Shown here: positions 31,646-39,930 of the stretch, piece after piece
Layout: the number at the start of each line of letters is the position of its first letter
Numbering within the stretch: position 1 is the first letter of the stretch
From: Streptomyces roseoviridis
GTDB taxonomy: Bacteria; Actinomycetota; Actinomycetes; Streptomycetales; Streptomycetaceae
NCBI RefSeq assembly: GCF_039535235.1
Contig: NZ_BAAAWU010000001.1
Coordinates: 4,402,001-4,466,000, forward strand
Direction: 5' to 3'
Length of the DNA stretch: 64,000 bases
Notes under the pieces: model-generated
What the model saw: the letters and a program-made list of their open reading frames with translations, nothing else
Database searches by the model: none
What the model was told of the DNA's origin: nothing
Program-made: the position numbers and the translations under genes

Positions 31646-32821
31646 TCACCTGTTGGGAGAAGCGCCCGGGGGCAGGGCGCGCACGAACTTGTTCGCGCGG
31701 AGCGCCGCCGGGGTGGGTGTCGTCTGCTGGAACCAGGGCTGGTTCCAGATGAAGTTGGCCCCCGCGGTGTTGCCCATCGTCTGCCACACCTGCCCGGTGG
31801 TCGTCACGATCTTGACGAAGGCCGTCATGCCCTGGTCCGCGAAGGCCACGCCGCAGGCGTTGCCGGGGAAGCCGGGATTGGCGGGGTCGGCCATGGTCCC
31901 GACCGCGTTGGTGAGGTCCTGCCAGACGATCAGGGCACCCGGTGAGGGCGCCCTGCCGACGTACACGCGTCCGCCGGTGAGGACTGCCTGCTGGTCCTCG
32001 GCGTTCGAGGGGGCGTAGAGGTCGATGTCGGAACAGGGCCCGGTCGCGCCCGTGGCCCCGGTGGCCCCGGTGGGTCCCGTGGGGCCGGTAGGTCCAGTGG
32101 GCCCCGTGGGGCCGGTGGGTCCCGTGGGGCCGGTAGGTCCAGTGGGTCCGGTGAGCCCGGCGGCCCCCGTCGCTCCGGTAGCCCCCGTCGCTCCGGTGGG
32201 CCCGGTCGGGCCGGTGGGCCCCGTGCCACCTGTGGGCCCCGTCGGTCCGGTCGGTCCGGTCGGTCCGGTCGGTCCCGTCGGTCCGGTCGGTCCGACCTCG
32301 CAAGGGTCGTGGCCGTCGCCCGTGAACGGGACGGCCCGCAGGAAGCGGCTGCCCGGCAACGAACCGATCTTGTCGTCCAGGAACTGCTGGAGGCCCTCGG
32401 GCACCGGCGACCCCTGGGGGCCACGCGGCCCCTGCTCCCACGGCGGGGGGCCCTGCTGTTCCCAGGGCGGCGGTCCCTGCGACTCGCCGTGCGGCGGGGG
32501 CCCCTGCGGATCGCCGTGCGGCGGCGGGCCCTCCTGCTCCCACGGCGGCGGGCCTTCCTGTTCCCAGGGCGGCGGTCCCTGCGGCTCGCCGTGCGGCGGC
32601 CGGTCCTCGCACTCGTCGTCGGTCACGGGCCCGGCCGTCGCGACGCCGGACCGGCCGTCGGCCACCGGGTCGCCCCACGCGGCCGCCGAGGGCGTAAGGC
32701 CCGTCAGCACCAGAGCGACCGACGCGATCGCACCACCGTTCAACCAGCCACGCCGCCGTGGCAGCGGGCCGAGCGGGGACCGGGGACGGGAGCGGGACCG
32801 ATCCCTTGGATCAGGACGCAT
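31646..32821 (-). CDS. secreted collagen-like repeat protein
   Basis: A 391-residue exported protein. An Arg-rich n-region (residues 1-28) and hydrophobic stretch ASVALVLTGLTPSAAAWG form a signal peptide. A Pro-rich repeat follows (PPHGxPQG and PPWEQ units, about 75-135), then a 45-residue linker with one Cys, then two collagen blocks of Gly-Pro-Thr and Gly-Ala-Thr triplets (about 180-270) split by GAAGLTG. A C-terminal domain of about 115 residues (LYAPSNAEDQQAVLTG to the end) is conserved-looking but I do not recognise it. There is no LPXTG anchor. It is likely an extracellular or wall-associated fibre; the trimer assumption comes from the triplets. It converges on the MFS gene. Confidence 0.88.
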   Translation of the reverse strand: MRPDPRDRSRSRPRSPLGPLPRRRGWLNGGAIASVALVLTGLTPSAAAWGDPVADGRSGVATAGPVTDDECEDRPPHGEPQGPPPWEQEGPPPWEQEGPPPHGDPQGPPPHGESQGPPPWEQQGPPPWEQGPRGPQGSPVPEGLQQFLDDKIGSLPGSRFLRAVPFTGDGHDPCEVGPTGPTGPTGPTGPTGPTGPTGGTGPTGPTGPTGATGATGATGAAGLTGPTGPTGPTGPTGPTGPTGPTGPTGPTGATGATGATGPCSDIDLYAPSNAEDQQAVLTGGRVYVGRAPSPGALIVWQDLTNAVGTMADPANPGFPGNACGVAFADQGMTAFVKIVTTTGQVWQTMGNTAGANFIWNQPWFQQTTPTPAALRANKFVRALPPGASPNR

Positions 32822-33108
32822 GCATGCTCCTTCCTCCGCCGGCCGTCACGAGCCGGCGCGAGAGACACGAGTGATGAACAGGAGTGATGACCGGAAAGCG
32901 TCGGATGAGCTTCCTTTCTGATCATCGGATCGCACCTGCGAAGCCTTGATGGGTCCGGGGCTCTCTCCACGCCATGGCGTATTCGCTCCAGCCGTATGGA
33001 TGCGTACGCGAAGGCGAACCCGGGTGGGCGAGTCGGCGTGCCGTCGCCGCGCCCGTAACGGCCGTGCGTACGGTCGCCCCCGACCGATCCACCGGAAGCG
33101 GGGTTGCC

Positions 33109-34494
33109 GTGCGGCCGTCCATCTGCTTGTGCATGATCGTCAAGAACGAGGCCGCGGTCATCGAACGGTGCCTCACCTCAGTCCGGCCCCTGGTGGACAC
33201 ATGGGTGGTGTCCGACACCGGTTCCACCGACGGCACGCAGGACCTGATCCGCGCCGCTCTCCAGGGCATCCCCGGCGAACTCCGCGAGGAGCCCTGGGTG
33301 GACTTCGGTCACAACCGGAGCCTGAACATCGCTCGTGCCCGTGGCCGCGCCGACTACCTGCTCCTCCTCGACGCCGACCACGTCCTGCACCAGGACGGCC
33401 CGCTGCCGGAGCTGACCGCCGACGCCTATCTGCTGCGGCACCGGGGTGCCCTGGAGTACCGGATCAAACGCCTGGTCAGGGGCGATCTTCCCTGGCGCTA
33501 CGAAGGCGTCACCCACGAGTACCTGACCGCGGACCGCGACCACGTCCAGCAGAACCTGGACGCACTCGTCGTCGAGGATCACGCCGACGGCGGCTCGCGC
33601 CACGACAAGTTCGAACGCGACGCCCGCCTCCTGCGCGCCGAACTCGCCCGCGACCCGTCCAACCCCCGTACCGTCTTCTACCTCGCCCAGACCCTGCGCG
33701 ACTCCGGCGGCCGGGCGAAGGAGGCGGCCGCCCTGTACGAGCGACGCGCGGCCATGGGCGGCTGGGGCGAGGAGGTCTACTACTCCCTCCTCCAGGCGGG
33801 CGTCCTCGCCGCCGCGTCCGGCGACTGGCCGACCGCGCAGGACGCGTTCGTACGGGCCTGGGAGTCCCGGCCGCAGCGCCTGGAGGCGTGTTACGAGCTG
33901 GCCTCGGGCCTGCGGAGGATGAACCGTCACCACGCCGCCCACGCGATCGTCTCGTCCGTCCTCGACCGTCCGCAGCCGGCCGAGGACGTGCTGTTCCTCC
34001 AGCCGTGGGTGTACCGCTGGGGGCTGCTGTTCGAGTACTCGATCACCGCCTACTGGGTCGGCGACCACCAGGCATCGCTCGCCGCCTGCGACCGGCTGCT
34101 CGGCCTGCCGGACCTGCCCGCCCCCTACCGGCAACAGACCCGGGCGAACCGCGAGTTCGCCCTGGCGAAGCTCGCCGTCCCCCGAACCCCCCTCCCCGCC
34201 TCTTCCCTACCCCCTGTCCCCGCTGCGCCCGCCGCCCTGGATCCTGCGTCTTCCTCGGCCCCCGTCTCCACTGCCGCCTGCGCCCCGGGCGCCACCCCCA
34301 TCCCGGATGCCACCCCCGTCCCGGGGCCCGCGTCTTCCCCGGCCTCCGTCTCCACTGCCGCCTGCGCCTCGGATCCCACCCCCGCCCGGGGGCCCGCGTT
34401 TTCCCCGGCTCCAGCGCCCGCCCCAACCCCCGGCTCCGCTGCCACGTCCCTGGGACCCGCCCCGGACAGCGTGTCCGCCGCCCTCCGCGCCTGA
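33109..34494 (+). CDS. family 2 glycosyltransferase with TPR-like and Pro/Ala-rich C-terminus
   Basis: A 461-residue protein. The GT-A domain starts at once: SICLCMIVKNEAAVIERCL, then DTGSTDGTQDLI and LLLDADHVL, the metal-binding DxD-type site. A region of helical repeats follows (ALYERRAAMGGWGEEVYYSLL, then ACYELASGLRRMNRHHAAH), as in tetratricopeptide-containing GT2 enzymes. The last ~100 residues are low-complexity Ala/Pro/Ser with near-repeats of SSAPVSTAACAPGATP. GTG 33109 has GGAAG upstream; in-frame starts at 33064 and 32974 add non-conserved sequence. It probably transfers a sugar to a protein or cell-surface acceptor. It is divergent from the collagen-like gene and followed by a small coupled gene. 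Confidence 0.82.
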   Translation: MRPSICLCMIVKNEAAVIERCLTSVRPLVDTWVVSDTGSTDGTQDLIRAALQGIPGELREEPWVDFGHNRSLNIARARGRADYLLLLDADHVLHQDGPLPELTADAYLLRHRGALEYRIKRLVRGDLPWRYEGVTHEYLTADRDHVQQNLDALVVEDHADGGSRHDKFERDARLLRAELARDPSNPRTVFYLAQTLRDSGGRAKEAAALYERRAAMGGWGEEVYYSLLQAGVLAAASGDWPTAQDAFVRAWESRPQRLEACYELASGLRRMNRHHAAHAIVSSVLDRPQPAEDVLFLQPWVYRWGLLFEYSITAYWVGDHQASLAACDRLLGLPDLPAPYRQQTRANREFALAKLAVPRTPLPASSLPPVPAAPAALDPASSSAPVSTAACAPGATPIPDATPVPGPASSPASVSTAACASDPTPARGPAFSPAPAPAPTPGSAATSLGPAPDSVSAALRA

Positions 34495-34504
34495 GGAGCC
34501 GACC

Positions 34505-34789
34505 ATGGAAACTCCCGCCTCCGTGAGACACCGCGCCACCGGCCCCACCGGCCCCATCGTCTCTGCCGGCCTCACCGGCCGCTCGGGCGCCGCAGGCCCG
34601 GCCGGGACGGCGGGTCCAGGCCCGGGCGCCGAACCCCGCCTCTGGCTGGTCGTCCCGGCCGGTGCGGCGGACCCGCTGGGCGCCCTCCCGGCCGCCCGGG
34701 CCGGCGTCCTGCGCGCCCGTTACACCGCCACCGGCACCGAGCGGCTGACCGGCGTGACGGTCGCGCTGCTCGTCCGCAGGCCCCGCTGA
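34505..34789 (+). CDS. small Gly/Ala/Pro-rich hypothetical protein
   Basis: 94 residues, not recognised. It begins METPASVRHRATGPTGPIV with short GPTGP collagen-like triplets, then an Ala/Gly-rich middle, then a more ordered end (PRLWLVVPAGAADPLGALPA, then ERLTGVTVALLVRRP). ATG 34505 has GAGGAG seven bases upstream and starts 10 bp after the glycosyltransferase stop, so the two are probably one transcript. No signal peptide or membrane segment. The GPTGP run is notable because the collagen-like gene lies 1.7 kb away. Confidence 0.6.
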   Translation: METPASVRHRATGPTGPIVSAGLTGRSGAAGPAGTAGPGPGAEPRLWLVVPAGAADPLGALPAARAGVLRARYTATGTERLTGVTVALLVRRPR

Positions 34790-34822
34790 CCGGGCCTCCT
34801 TGCAGGCCCGGCCGCGAGGGCG

Positions 34823-35668
34823 TCAGCGCACCCGGGAACGGGACTCCATCGCCTCGCGCGCCGCGCGCTCGTCCTCGTACACCTCGCACATGTGGCGGCC
34901 GTCCGGCGTCGCCGTGTGCTCGACCTCCCACAGGCTGACCTCGCTGCCGTCCAGCAGCAGGAACTGGTGCTCGTAGAGGGTGAAGCCGGCGTCCCGGCCC
35001 GCGTCCACGGGACACTGGCGCCCGAAAGCCTGCGTGATGTGGTGCGCGAACGCGAGCCGCAGCCGCCGGGCGGTCGCCTCACCCGGCCGGTCCGCGTTCT
35101 CCGCCCGGCGCAGCACCCGGCGGGCGTGGTCTGCGGAGTTGTCCGGCACGTACATCCGGGGCTGGGCCGGTATCGGGCGGGCCAGGAGCGCGCTGAGCAG
35201 CTCCAGGTCGCCGTCCTCCTCGGCCGGCGTGCCGTCGGCGTTCTCGGCGGTCCAGCCGAGCGAGGGGCCGGCCGGCAGCCGGGAGGCCGCGAGCCGTACC
35301 TCCGCCTCCTCCGCGTACAGCTCGTGCTGCTCCGCCCCGTCCCGGCCGGAGTTGTGCACCAGCTCCCAGAGGCTGAGCGCGGCGCCGTCGGGGAGCAGGT
35401 AGGTGTGGCGGTAGGTGGTGCGGTGCAGCGACGCACTGTGGTGCGAGGAGTACAGCGCACTGGAGTGGGCGAGCGCCGTCTCCAGGCGCTCGATCAGGGA
35501 GTCGGGCAGGTCGAAGGAGTTGAGCGCCCGGCCGAGGAGGCGCTCAAGGTGGGTCTCGGTCGTCTCGAAAGGATCGTGAGAATGATCCCGCGGATCGTTC
35601 AAGAGGGTCTCCAGGCCGTCGCCACATGTCACTTGGTGCTTGCTTAACGTAGTCCCTGGGTCTGACAT
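34823..35668 (-). CDS. DUF6227 family protein
   Basis: A 281-residue Streptomyces protein of unknown function (DUF6227). Recognisable are HLERLLGRALNSFDLPD, ALAHSSALYSSHHSASLHR, the TYRHTYLLPDGAALSLWEL segment, and a second copy of that theme near the C-terminus (LYEHQFLLLDGSEVSLWEV), suggesting an internal duplication. It is soluble, with no membrane segment. Start at ATG 35668 by protein conservation; an in-frame frame extends to 35764 and other starts there (for example a GTG near 35719) cannot be ruled out. It lies head-to-head with nothing: the upstream neighbour is the P1 peptidase on the same strand. Confidence 0.75.
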   Translation of the reverse strand: MSDPGTTLSKHQVTCGDGLETLLNDPRDHSHDPFETTETHLERLLGRALNSFDLPDSLIERLETALAHSSALYSSHHSASLHRTTYRHTYLLPDGAALSLWELVHNSGRDGAEQHELYAEEAEVRLAASRLPAGPSLGWTAENADGTPAEEDGDLELLSALLARPIPAQPRMYVPDNSADHARRVLRRAENADRPGEATARRLRLAFAHHITQAFGRQCPVDAGRDAGFTLYEHQFLLLDGSEVSLWEVEHTATPDGRHMCEVYEDERAAREAMESRSRVR

Positions 35669-35772
35669 CGTGTCCGGCGTTCGGGAAAACGATCGGGGGC
35701 AAGCGGGGAGTTCCCGCACCCTTCGTTCATCCGTCAACTCCCTTTGGTATACCGGCAGTCGCATGGCCGGGG

Positions 35773-36894
35773 CTAGTCGCGCGACACCGTCCCGTACAGC
35801 TCCCGGTACGCGGGGAACTCCCCGCCCGGCCCCGACACCCCCTCAGACGGCGCGAGGACCGCCTGGACGATGGCCCGGGTGACGGTGTCCGCGCCCGCCG
35901 CGAGGAGGTCGTTGAGGGCCAGCGGACCGGGCGGCGACCCCGGCGCGGAGGGCAGCTCGCGCGCCCCCGTCGCGAGCGCGAACACGGTGTCGCCGTCGTT
36001 CAGGAGATGCACCGGACGGACCGCGCGCGCGATGCCGTCGTGCGCCGTCCCCGCGAGCTTCTGCGCCTGCGCGCGGGTCAGCGCCGCGTCGGTCGCGACC
36101 ACCGCGAGCGTGGTGTTCAGAGGCGGTGGGGAGAACCTCTCCCGCGCCTCGGCGAGCCGCCGCAGCGCCTCCCCGTGGACGACCGGATCGGGATACGAGG
36201 GCCGTCCGCCGGCGAAGTAGCTGCCGTACGGCACTCCCGTCTCCGGGTCGACCGCCGAACCGACCGCGTTGACCACGACCAGCGCCCCGACCGTGATCCC
36301 CGACTCCAGGACCGTGCTCGCCGTCCCCACCCCGCCCCTGAGCCCGCCGACCACGGCCCCCGTCCCCGCCCCCACCGCGCCCGTCTCCACGCGCGCGTGC
36401 GGCCCGCTCGCGGCGGCCGCCACCACGGCTGCCCGGCCCGTCGAGGCGTCCGGCCGGGCACCGAAGTCGCCGCCTCTGCCCAGGTCGAAGACGCAGGCCG
36501 CGGGCACCACCGGCACCACGTGCGCCGGGTCCGGCCCCACCCGCACCCCTCGCCCGTGCTCCTCCAGCCAGGCCATCACCCCGCCCGCCGAGTCGAGCCC
36601 GTACGCGCTGCCGCCGGTCAGGACCACGGCGTCGATCCGCTGGACGACGTTACGGGGGTCCAGCGCGTCCGTCTCCCGCGTGCCGGGGCCACCGCCCCGC
36701 ACGTCCACGGCGGCCACCACACCGCCCTCGGGGGCGAGAACCACCGTCGTGCCGGATAGCGCCCGGTCACCCGGCACCCGCGCGTGGCCGACCCGGAGGC
36801 CCGCCACATCGGTGAGCCCGTCGTGGAGGGGGCGGTGACCGGTGCCGTCACGGGGGTCGCCGGCCCGCTGCCTGATGTCCTGCTGCTCCGTCAT
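35773..36894 (-). CDS. P1 family (DmpA/S58) aminopeptidase-like protein
   Basis: A 373-residue Ntn-type peptidase of the P1/DmpA family, which self-cleaves to expose the N-terminal nucleophile. Visible are GLRVGHARVPGDRALSGTTV, VVLTGGSAYGLDSAGGVM, the glycine-rich GAVGAGTGAVVGGLRGG, and the probable processing site just before NTTLAVVATDAALT. Family members act as beta-peptidyl or D-aminopeptidases; the substrate here is unknown. ATG 36894 starts MTEQQDIRQRAG. The length is normal. The LtrA gene follows upstream on the same strand, 49 bp from its start. Confidence 0.87.
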   Translation of the reverse strand: MTEQQDIRQRAGDPRDGTGHRPLHDGLTDVAGLRVGHARVPGDRALSGTTVVLAPEGGVVAAVDVRGGGPGTRETDALDPRNVVQRIDAVVLTGGSAYGLDSAGGVMAWLEEHGRGVRVGPDPAHVVPVVPAACVFDLGRGGDFGARPDASTGRAAVVAAAASGPHARVETGAVGAGTGAVVGGLRGGVGTASTVLESGITVGALVVVNAVGSAVDPETGVPYGSYFAGGRPSYPDPVVHGEALRRLAEARERFSPPPLNTTLAVVATDAALTRAQAQKLAGTAHDGIARAVRPVHLLNDGDTVFALATGARELPSAPGSPPGPLALNDLLAAGADTVTRAIVQAVLAPSEGVSGPGGEFPAYRELYGTVSRD

Positions 36895-36943
36895 GCCCCT
36901 TGCCTAGCACGGAGTCCCGGCGCACGGACCCGGAGGCGCAGCC

Positions 36944-38128
36944 TCAGTGGCGGGTGTCGGTGGTGCGGCGCGTCGCCGGGTTGGTGGCCGTGAGGGTCAC
37001 CCCCACCGCCACGGCCGCGGCGGCCACGAGTCCGGCCGCGAGGACCGCCCAGTGCCCGGCGAACGTGCACATCAGGATCACCAGTGCCGCCAACGGCAGC
37101 ACCGACTGCTGGGCGATGCCGACCTTGAAGTAGCGGGCGTGAAGGAGCCAGACGCACAGCAGGAACAGGGCCGTCGGAACGGTCACGGCGGACGACGCGG
37201 TGAGCGTCGACACGTGCGCCTTGCCGACCGCCTCTTCGACCGCGATCTCGAGGCCCGCGCCGATCGCGGCCGCCGTGGTGAAGATCAGGTAGTGGCCGTA
37301 GCCCCACAGGAAGCCCTGCCGGTTGGACGTGAGCCGGTCGTGCGCGGGCACCACGAAGTAGATCCACCAGGCGGCGAAGACGATCAGCAGGCCGCCGACG
37401 GCGACCGGCAGCACCTCACCGAGCGCGTCGTTCTCCGTCACGCCCGACTTCACGGCCACCGTGGCCGCCGCGATCGACTCGCCCAGCACGATGATCGTGA
37501 ACAGCCCGTAGCGCTCGGCGATGTGGTGCGGATGCCACTGCGTCGTGACGTCCCTCTCCGCGAACACCGGAACGGCCAGCTCGGCCAGCGCCATCACCAG
37601 GAACACCCACGGCCGCGCGTCCTCCGGCGCGAAGAGCAGCGCTGTCCACCCGGCCTGGCAGGCCACCACCCCGCCCGCGTACCGCCGGCACATCGTCCGC
37701 TCGCCGGCGTCCGCGGCGTGGTGCGCGGCCCGCAGCCACTGCGAGGACAGCGCCAGCCGCATGACGACGTAGCCGATGTAGACCACCAGGAAGTCGTGGC
37801 CGTCGAAGGCGCGCGACACCCCGGCGGCCAGGACCAGGACGCCGGCGATCTGCACGAGGGTGAGGACCCGGTAGAGCACGTCGTCGTTGTCGTACGCGGA
37901 GGCGAACCAGGTGAAGTTCATCCAGGCCCACCAGATGGCCCAGAAGACCATCGCGTAGTTCAGGATCCCCTCCCCGGCGTGCCCCTCGGCGACGGCATGC
38001 ACCAGCTCCGCGCCGGCTTGCGCCACGGCCACGACGAAACAGAGGTCGAAGAACAGCTCCAGCGGCGTGGCGGCCCGGTGCGCCTCGTCACGGGACCGGG
38101 CGGTGAGGGGGAGGAAGGGGTGAGTCAT
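36944..38128 (-). CDS. low temperature requirement protein A (LtrA) family membrane protein
   Basis: A 394-residue integral membrane protein of the LtrA family (named from Listeria low-temperature growth; molecular function unknown). The diagnostic N-terminus TPLELFFDLCFVVAVAQ is present, then WAWMNFTWFASAYDNDD, AERYGLFTIIVLGES and GYGHYLIFTTAAAIG, with about ten hydrophobic segments. ATG 38128 begins MTHPFLPL directly ahead of the family core; the GGAG upstream is unusually close. It is transcribed toward the P1 peptidase. No regulatory motif recognised. Confidence 0.88.
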   Translation of the reverse strand: MTHPFLPLTARSRDEAHRAATPLELFFDLCFVVAVAQAGAELVHAVAEGHAGEGILNYAMVFWAIWWAWMNFTWFASAYDNDDVLYRVLTLVQIAGVLVLAAGVSRAFDGHDFLVVYIGYVVMRLALSSQWLRAAHHAADAGERTMCRRYAGGVVACQAGWTALLFAPEDARPWVFLVMALAELAVPVFAERDVTTQWHPHHIAERYGLFTIIVLGESIAAATVAVKSGVTENDALGEVLPVAVGGLLIVFAAWWIYFVVPAHDRLTSNRQGFLWGYGHYLIFTTAAAIGAGLEIAVEEAVGKAHVSTLTASSAVTVPTALFLLCVWLLHARYFKVGIAQQSVLPLAALVILMCTFAGHWAVLAAGLVAAAAVAVGVTLTATNPATRRTTDTRH

Positions 38129-38273
38129 GCTCCACAGGACAGCAGACCCGGCCCGCGCGAGCCCGCCGCGACACCACGGGCGTGACCCCTCTCGACGCGA
38201 ACGATCACTGCTCCGGCCCGGACCGCCGCAGATCACAGGGGTGCGCGAGAGGATCCGGGCGTACGCTTGAGAC

Positions 38274-38489
38274 ATGAGCACCGCCCCCGCCCACGGACCG
38301 CGAACAGCGAAGCAGTCCGACTCTGCATCCCCCTCGCAACCCAAGCCGGCACTGATCTTCGACGATCCACTGGACCAGCAGTCCGCGGACGACACGGACC
38401 GCGGGTGGGGCGAGCGGCCTCCCTCCGGCGGCGACAGCGCCGCCGACCTTGCGCGCTTCCTCGACGAGAAGCCGCCGCACCACCTCTGA
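38274..38489 (+). CDS. small conserved-type hypothetical protein
   Basis: 71 residues, acidic and hydrophilic: MSTAPAHGPRTAKQSDS at the start, ALIFDDPLDQQSADDTDRG in the middle, and a DLARFLDEKPPHHL end that looks like an amphipathic helix. No membrane segment or known domain. Coding character (third-position GC) is normal. It is divergent from LtrA, and its stop lies 19 bp from the converging mscL stop. I recall similar short proteins annotated as hypothetical in other Streptomyces but cannot name a family. Confidence 0.6.
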   Translation: MSTAPAHGPRTAKQSDSASPSQPKPALIFDDPLDQQSADDTDRGWGERPPSGGDSAADLARFLDEKPPHHL

Positions 38490-38508
38490 CGCCGACGCGA
38501 GCCGTCGG

Positions 38509-39024
38509 TCAGGAGGTGGAGTGCGTCCCCGTGCCCCCGCCGGCCGGCGTGTGCGTCCCCGTGTTGTTCACGGACGGGCCCCGCTGGGAGACCAGGTGGT
38601 CGCGGATCTCCTTGAGGACCTCCAGCTCGCTGACCTCGATCGTCTCCTGGACGCCTTCCTTCTCCTTCTCCTGCGCCGCGCGCCTGGCGAGGATCCTGGC
38701 CATCGGCAGGACCATCAGGAAGTAGACGACGGCGGCCGTGATCAGGAAGCTGAGGACGGCGCTGAGCACCAGGCCCCACTGGATCTGGATGCCCTGCATC
38801 TCGCCGTCCACGACCCGGCAGGGTGCCTTCAGACAGGAGGCGTAGCCCTCCAGGGCCTTCGTCCCGAAGGCGCCCACGACGGGGTTGATGATTCCCTTGA
38901 CCACCGAGTTCACGATGTTGGTGAACGCGGCACCGATGACGACCGCGACCGCCAGGTCGATCACGTTCCCGCGCATCAGGAAGGCTTTGAAGCCTTCCAG
39001 CAGACTTTCCTTCTTCTCGGCCAC
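38509..39024 (-). CDS. mscL: large-conductance mechanosensitive channel MscL
   Basis: A 171-residue MscL, which forms a pentameric membrane pore that opens under turgor stress. TM1 carries FLMRGNVIDLAVAVVIGAAF and IINPVVGAF; the periplasmic loop has a Cys-rich YASCLKAPCRV insert; TM2 is LVLSAVLSFLITAAVVYFLM; a cytoplasmic coiled end with QEKEKEGVQE and a Gly/Thr tail follow. GTG 39024 has AAAGG upstream at good spacing; the longer frame from 39063 adds a non-conserved leader. It converges on the small gene at 38274. Confidence 0.92.
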   Translation of the reverse strand: MAEKKESLLEGFKAFLMRGNVIDLAVAVVIGAAFTNIVNSVVKGIINPVVGAFGTKALEGYASCLKAPCRVVDGEMQGIQIQWGLVLSAVLSFLITAAVVYFLMVLPMARILARRAAQEKEKEGVQETIEVSELEVLKEIRDHLVSQRGPSVNNTGTHTPAGGGTGTHSTS

Positions 39025-39135
39025 CAAGGTGCCTTTCGTCGCGTGTGCAGTGTGCGGAGCCATTACGCCGCGCGCGGCGCAGAGGCGTCCAATCCGTACA
39101 CACGGGACGGTTACTTGACAGGCCGTCCGTGCGAA

Positions 39136-39675
39136 TCAGCACAGTGTCACCGCCAGTTGGGACGTGAGACCCGCACCGGCGAGAGCCGTGGCCGTCGACC
39201 GCGGTACGGACAGGACGACCAACGCCCCGCCGTCCGGACGAGTCTCGCCCGCCCGCGGCACTTCGGCCACCCGGGCGGCCGAGGCCACCACACGGGCCTC
39301 GCCCGCCGGGCCGGCCGGCGAGTGCGGCGCGGCGATCACGTCCACGCGGTCGCCGGGCCGCAGCAGCCGCACGGTCGCCGCGTCGGCGATCCGCACCGGG
39401 GCCGCCACGAGCCGTGGGGCCGCAGCCGCCCGCTGCGGCTCTCGCGCGGACGGCGGGGGCGGCTGCGGCACGGGGTCGTCGGCACCCGCGACGCCCGTCG
39501 CCGCCAGCGCGGCCGCCGTCATCGCCAGCACAGCCGCCGGCGTCCGCCGCCGGCGGCGCAGCGCCCGGCGCAGCCGCAGCCTTCCGCCGCGCACGCGCAG
39601 CGGATCGAACTGCGGCACTCCGCACGGCGTGGGCACGGAGGTGCGGGTGTGGGGGAAGCAGGAGTGTGTGGTCAT
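39136..39675 (-). CDS. SAF-domain protein, CpaB/RcpC-like, membrane anchored
   Basis: A 179-residue protein. An Arg-rich cytoplasmic N-terminus (about residues 27-46) precedes one membrane segment (AAVLAMTAAALAATGVAG), then a Pro-rich linker and a SAF-like domain (APVRIADAATVRLLRPGDRV, then VVASAARVAEVP). CpaB-type proteins act in Flp/tight-adherence pilus assembly, but no pilus genes lie nearby, so the role is open. ATG 39675 has only a weak AGGCGG site, and a large nested inverted repeat lies 19 bp upstream that could affect its translation or transcription. Confidence 0.78.
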   Translation of the reverse strand: MTTHSCFPHTRTSVPTPCGVPQFDPLRVRGGRLRLRRALRRRRRTPAAVLAMTAAALAATGVAGADDPVPQPPPPSAREPQRAAAAPRLVAAPVRIADAATVRLLRPGDRVDVIAAPHSPAGPAGEARVVASAARVAEVPRAGETRPDGGALVVLSVPRSTATALAGAGLTSQLAVTLC

Positions 39676-39693
39676 GAGCGCAACCGCCTGTCG

Positions 39694-39738
39694 TGAACAC
39701 GGGTCGTTCGCCGGACCGTCCGGCGGACCGTGTTCACC
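39694..39738. repeat. nested inverted repeat upstream of the SAF gene
   Basis: Outer arms GTGAACACGG (39694-39703) and CCGTGTTCAC (39729-39738) enclose inner arms CGCCGGA (39710-39716) and TCCGGCG (39720-39726) with a 3-base loop and a 4-base bulge on the left. It can fold as one long hairpin, and the outer arms also look like an operator. It sits between the phosphorylase gene and the SAF start on the same strand. Confidence 0.75.
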
Positions 39739-39930
39739 GTGCCTCAGCCGCCGAGATCCCGCTCGGGCCTGTGGACAACCGGCCGGTTGTGCATAACTTC
39801 CTCACCCGGGCGAGCGATTGCCTCGTCGGCGGGCGGTCGGCGACGCTTGAGCCGGTCCGGTCCACGCCGGCGGCCCGCCCCACGGTCGCCCGGGGCCCGG
39901 GCCGTCCGAGCGGCTGCCGGCCCCGGTCGC

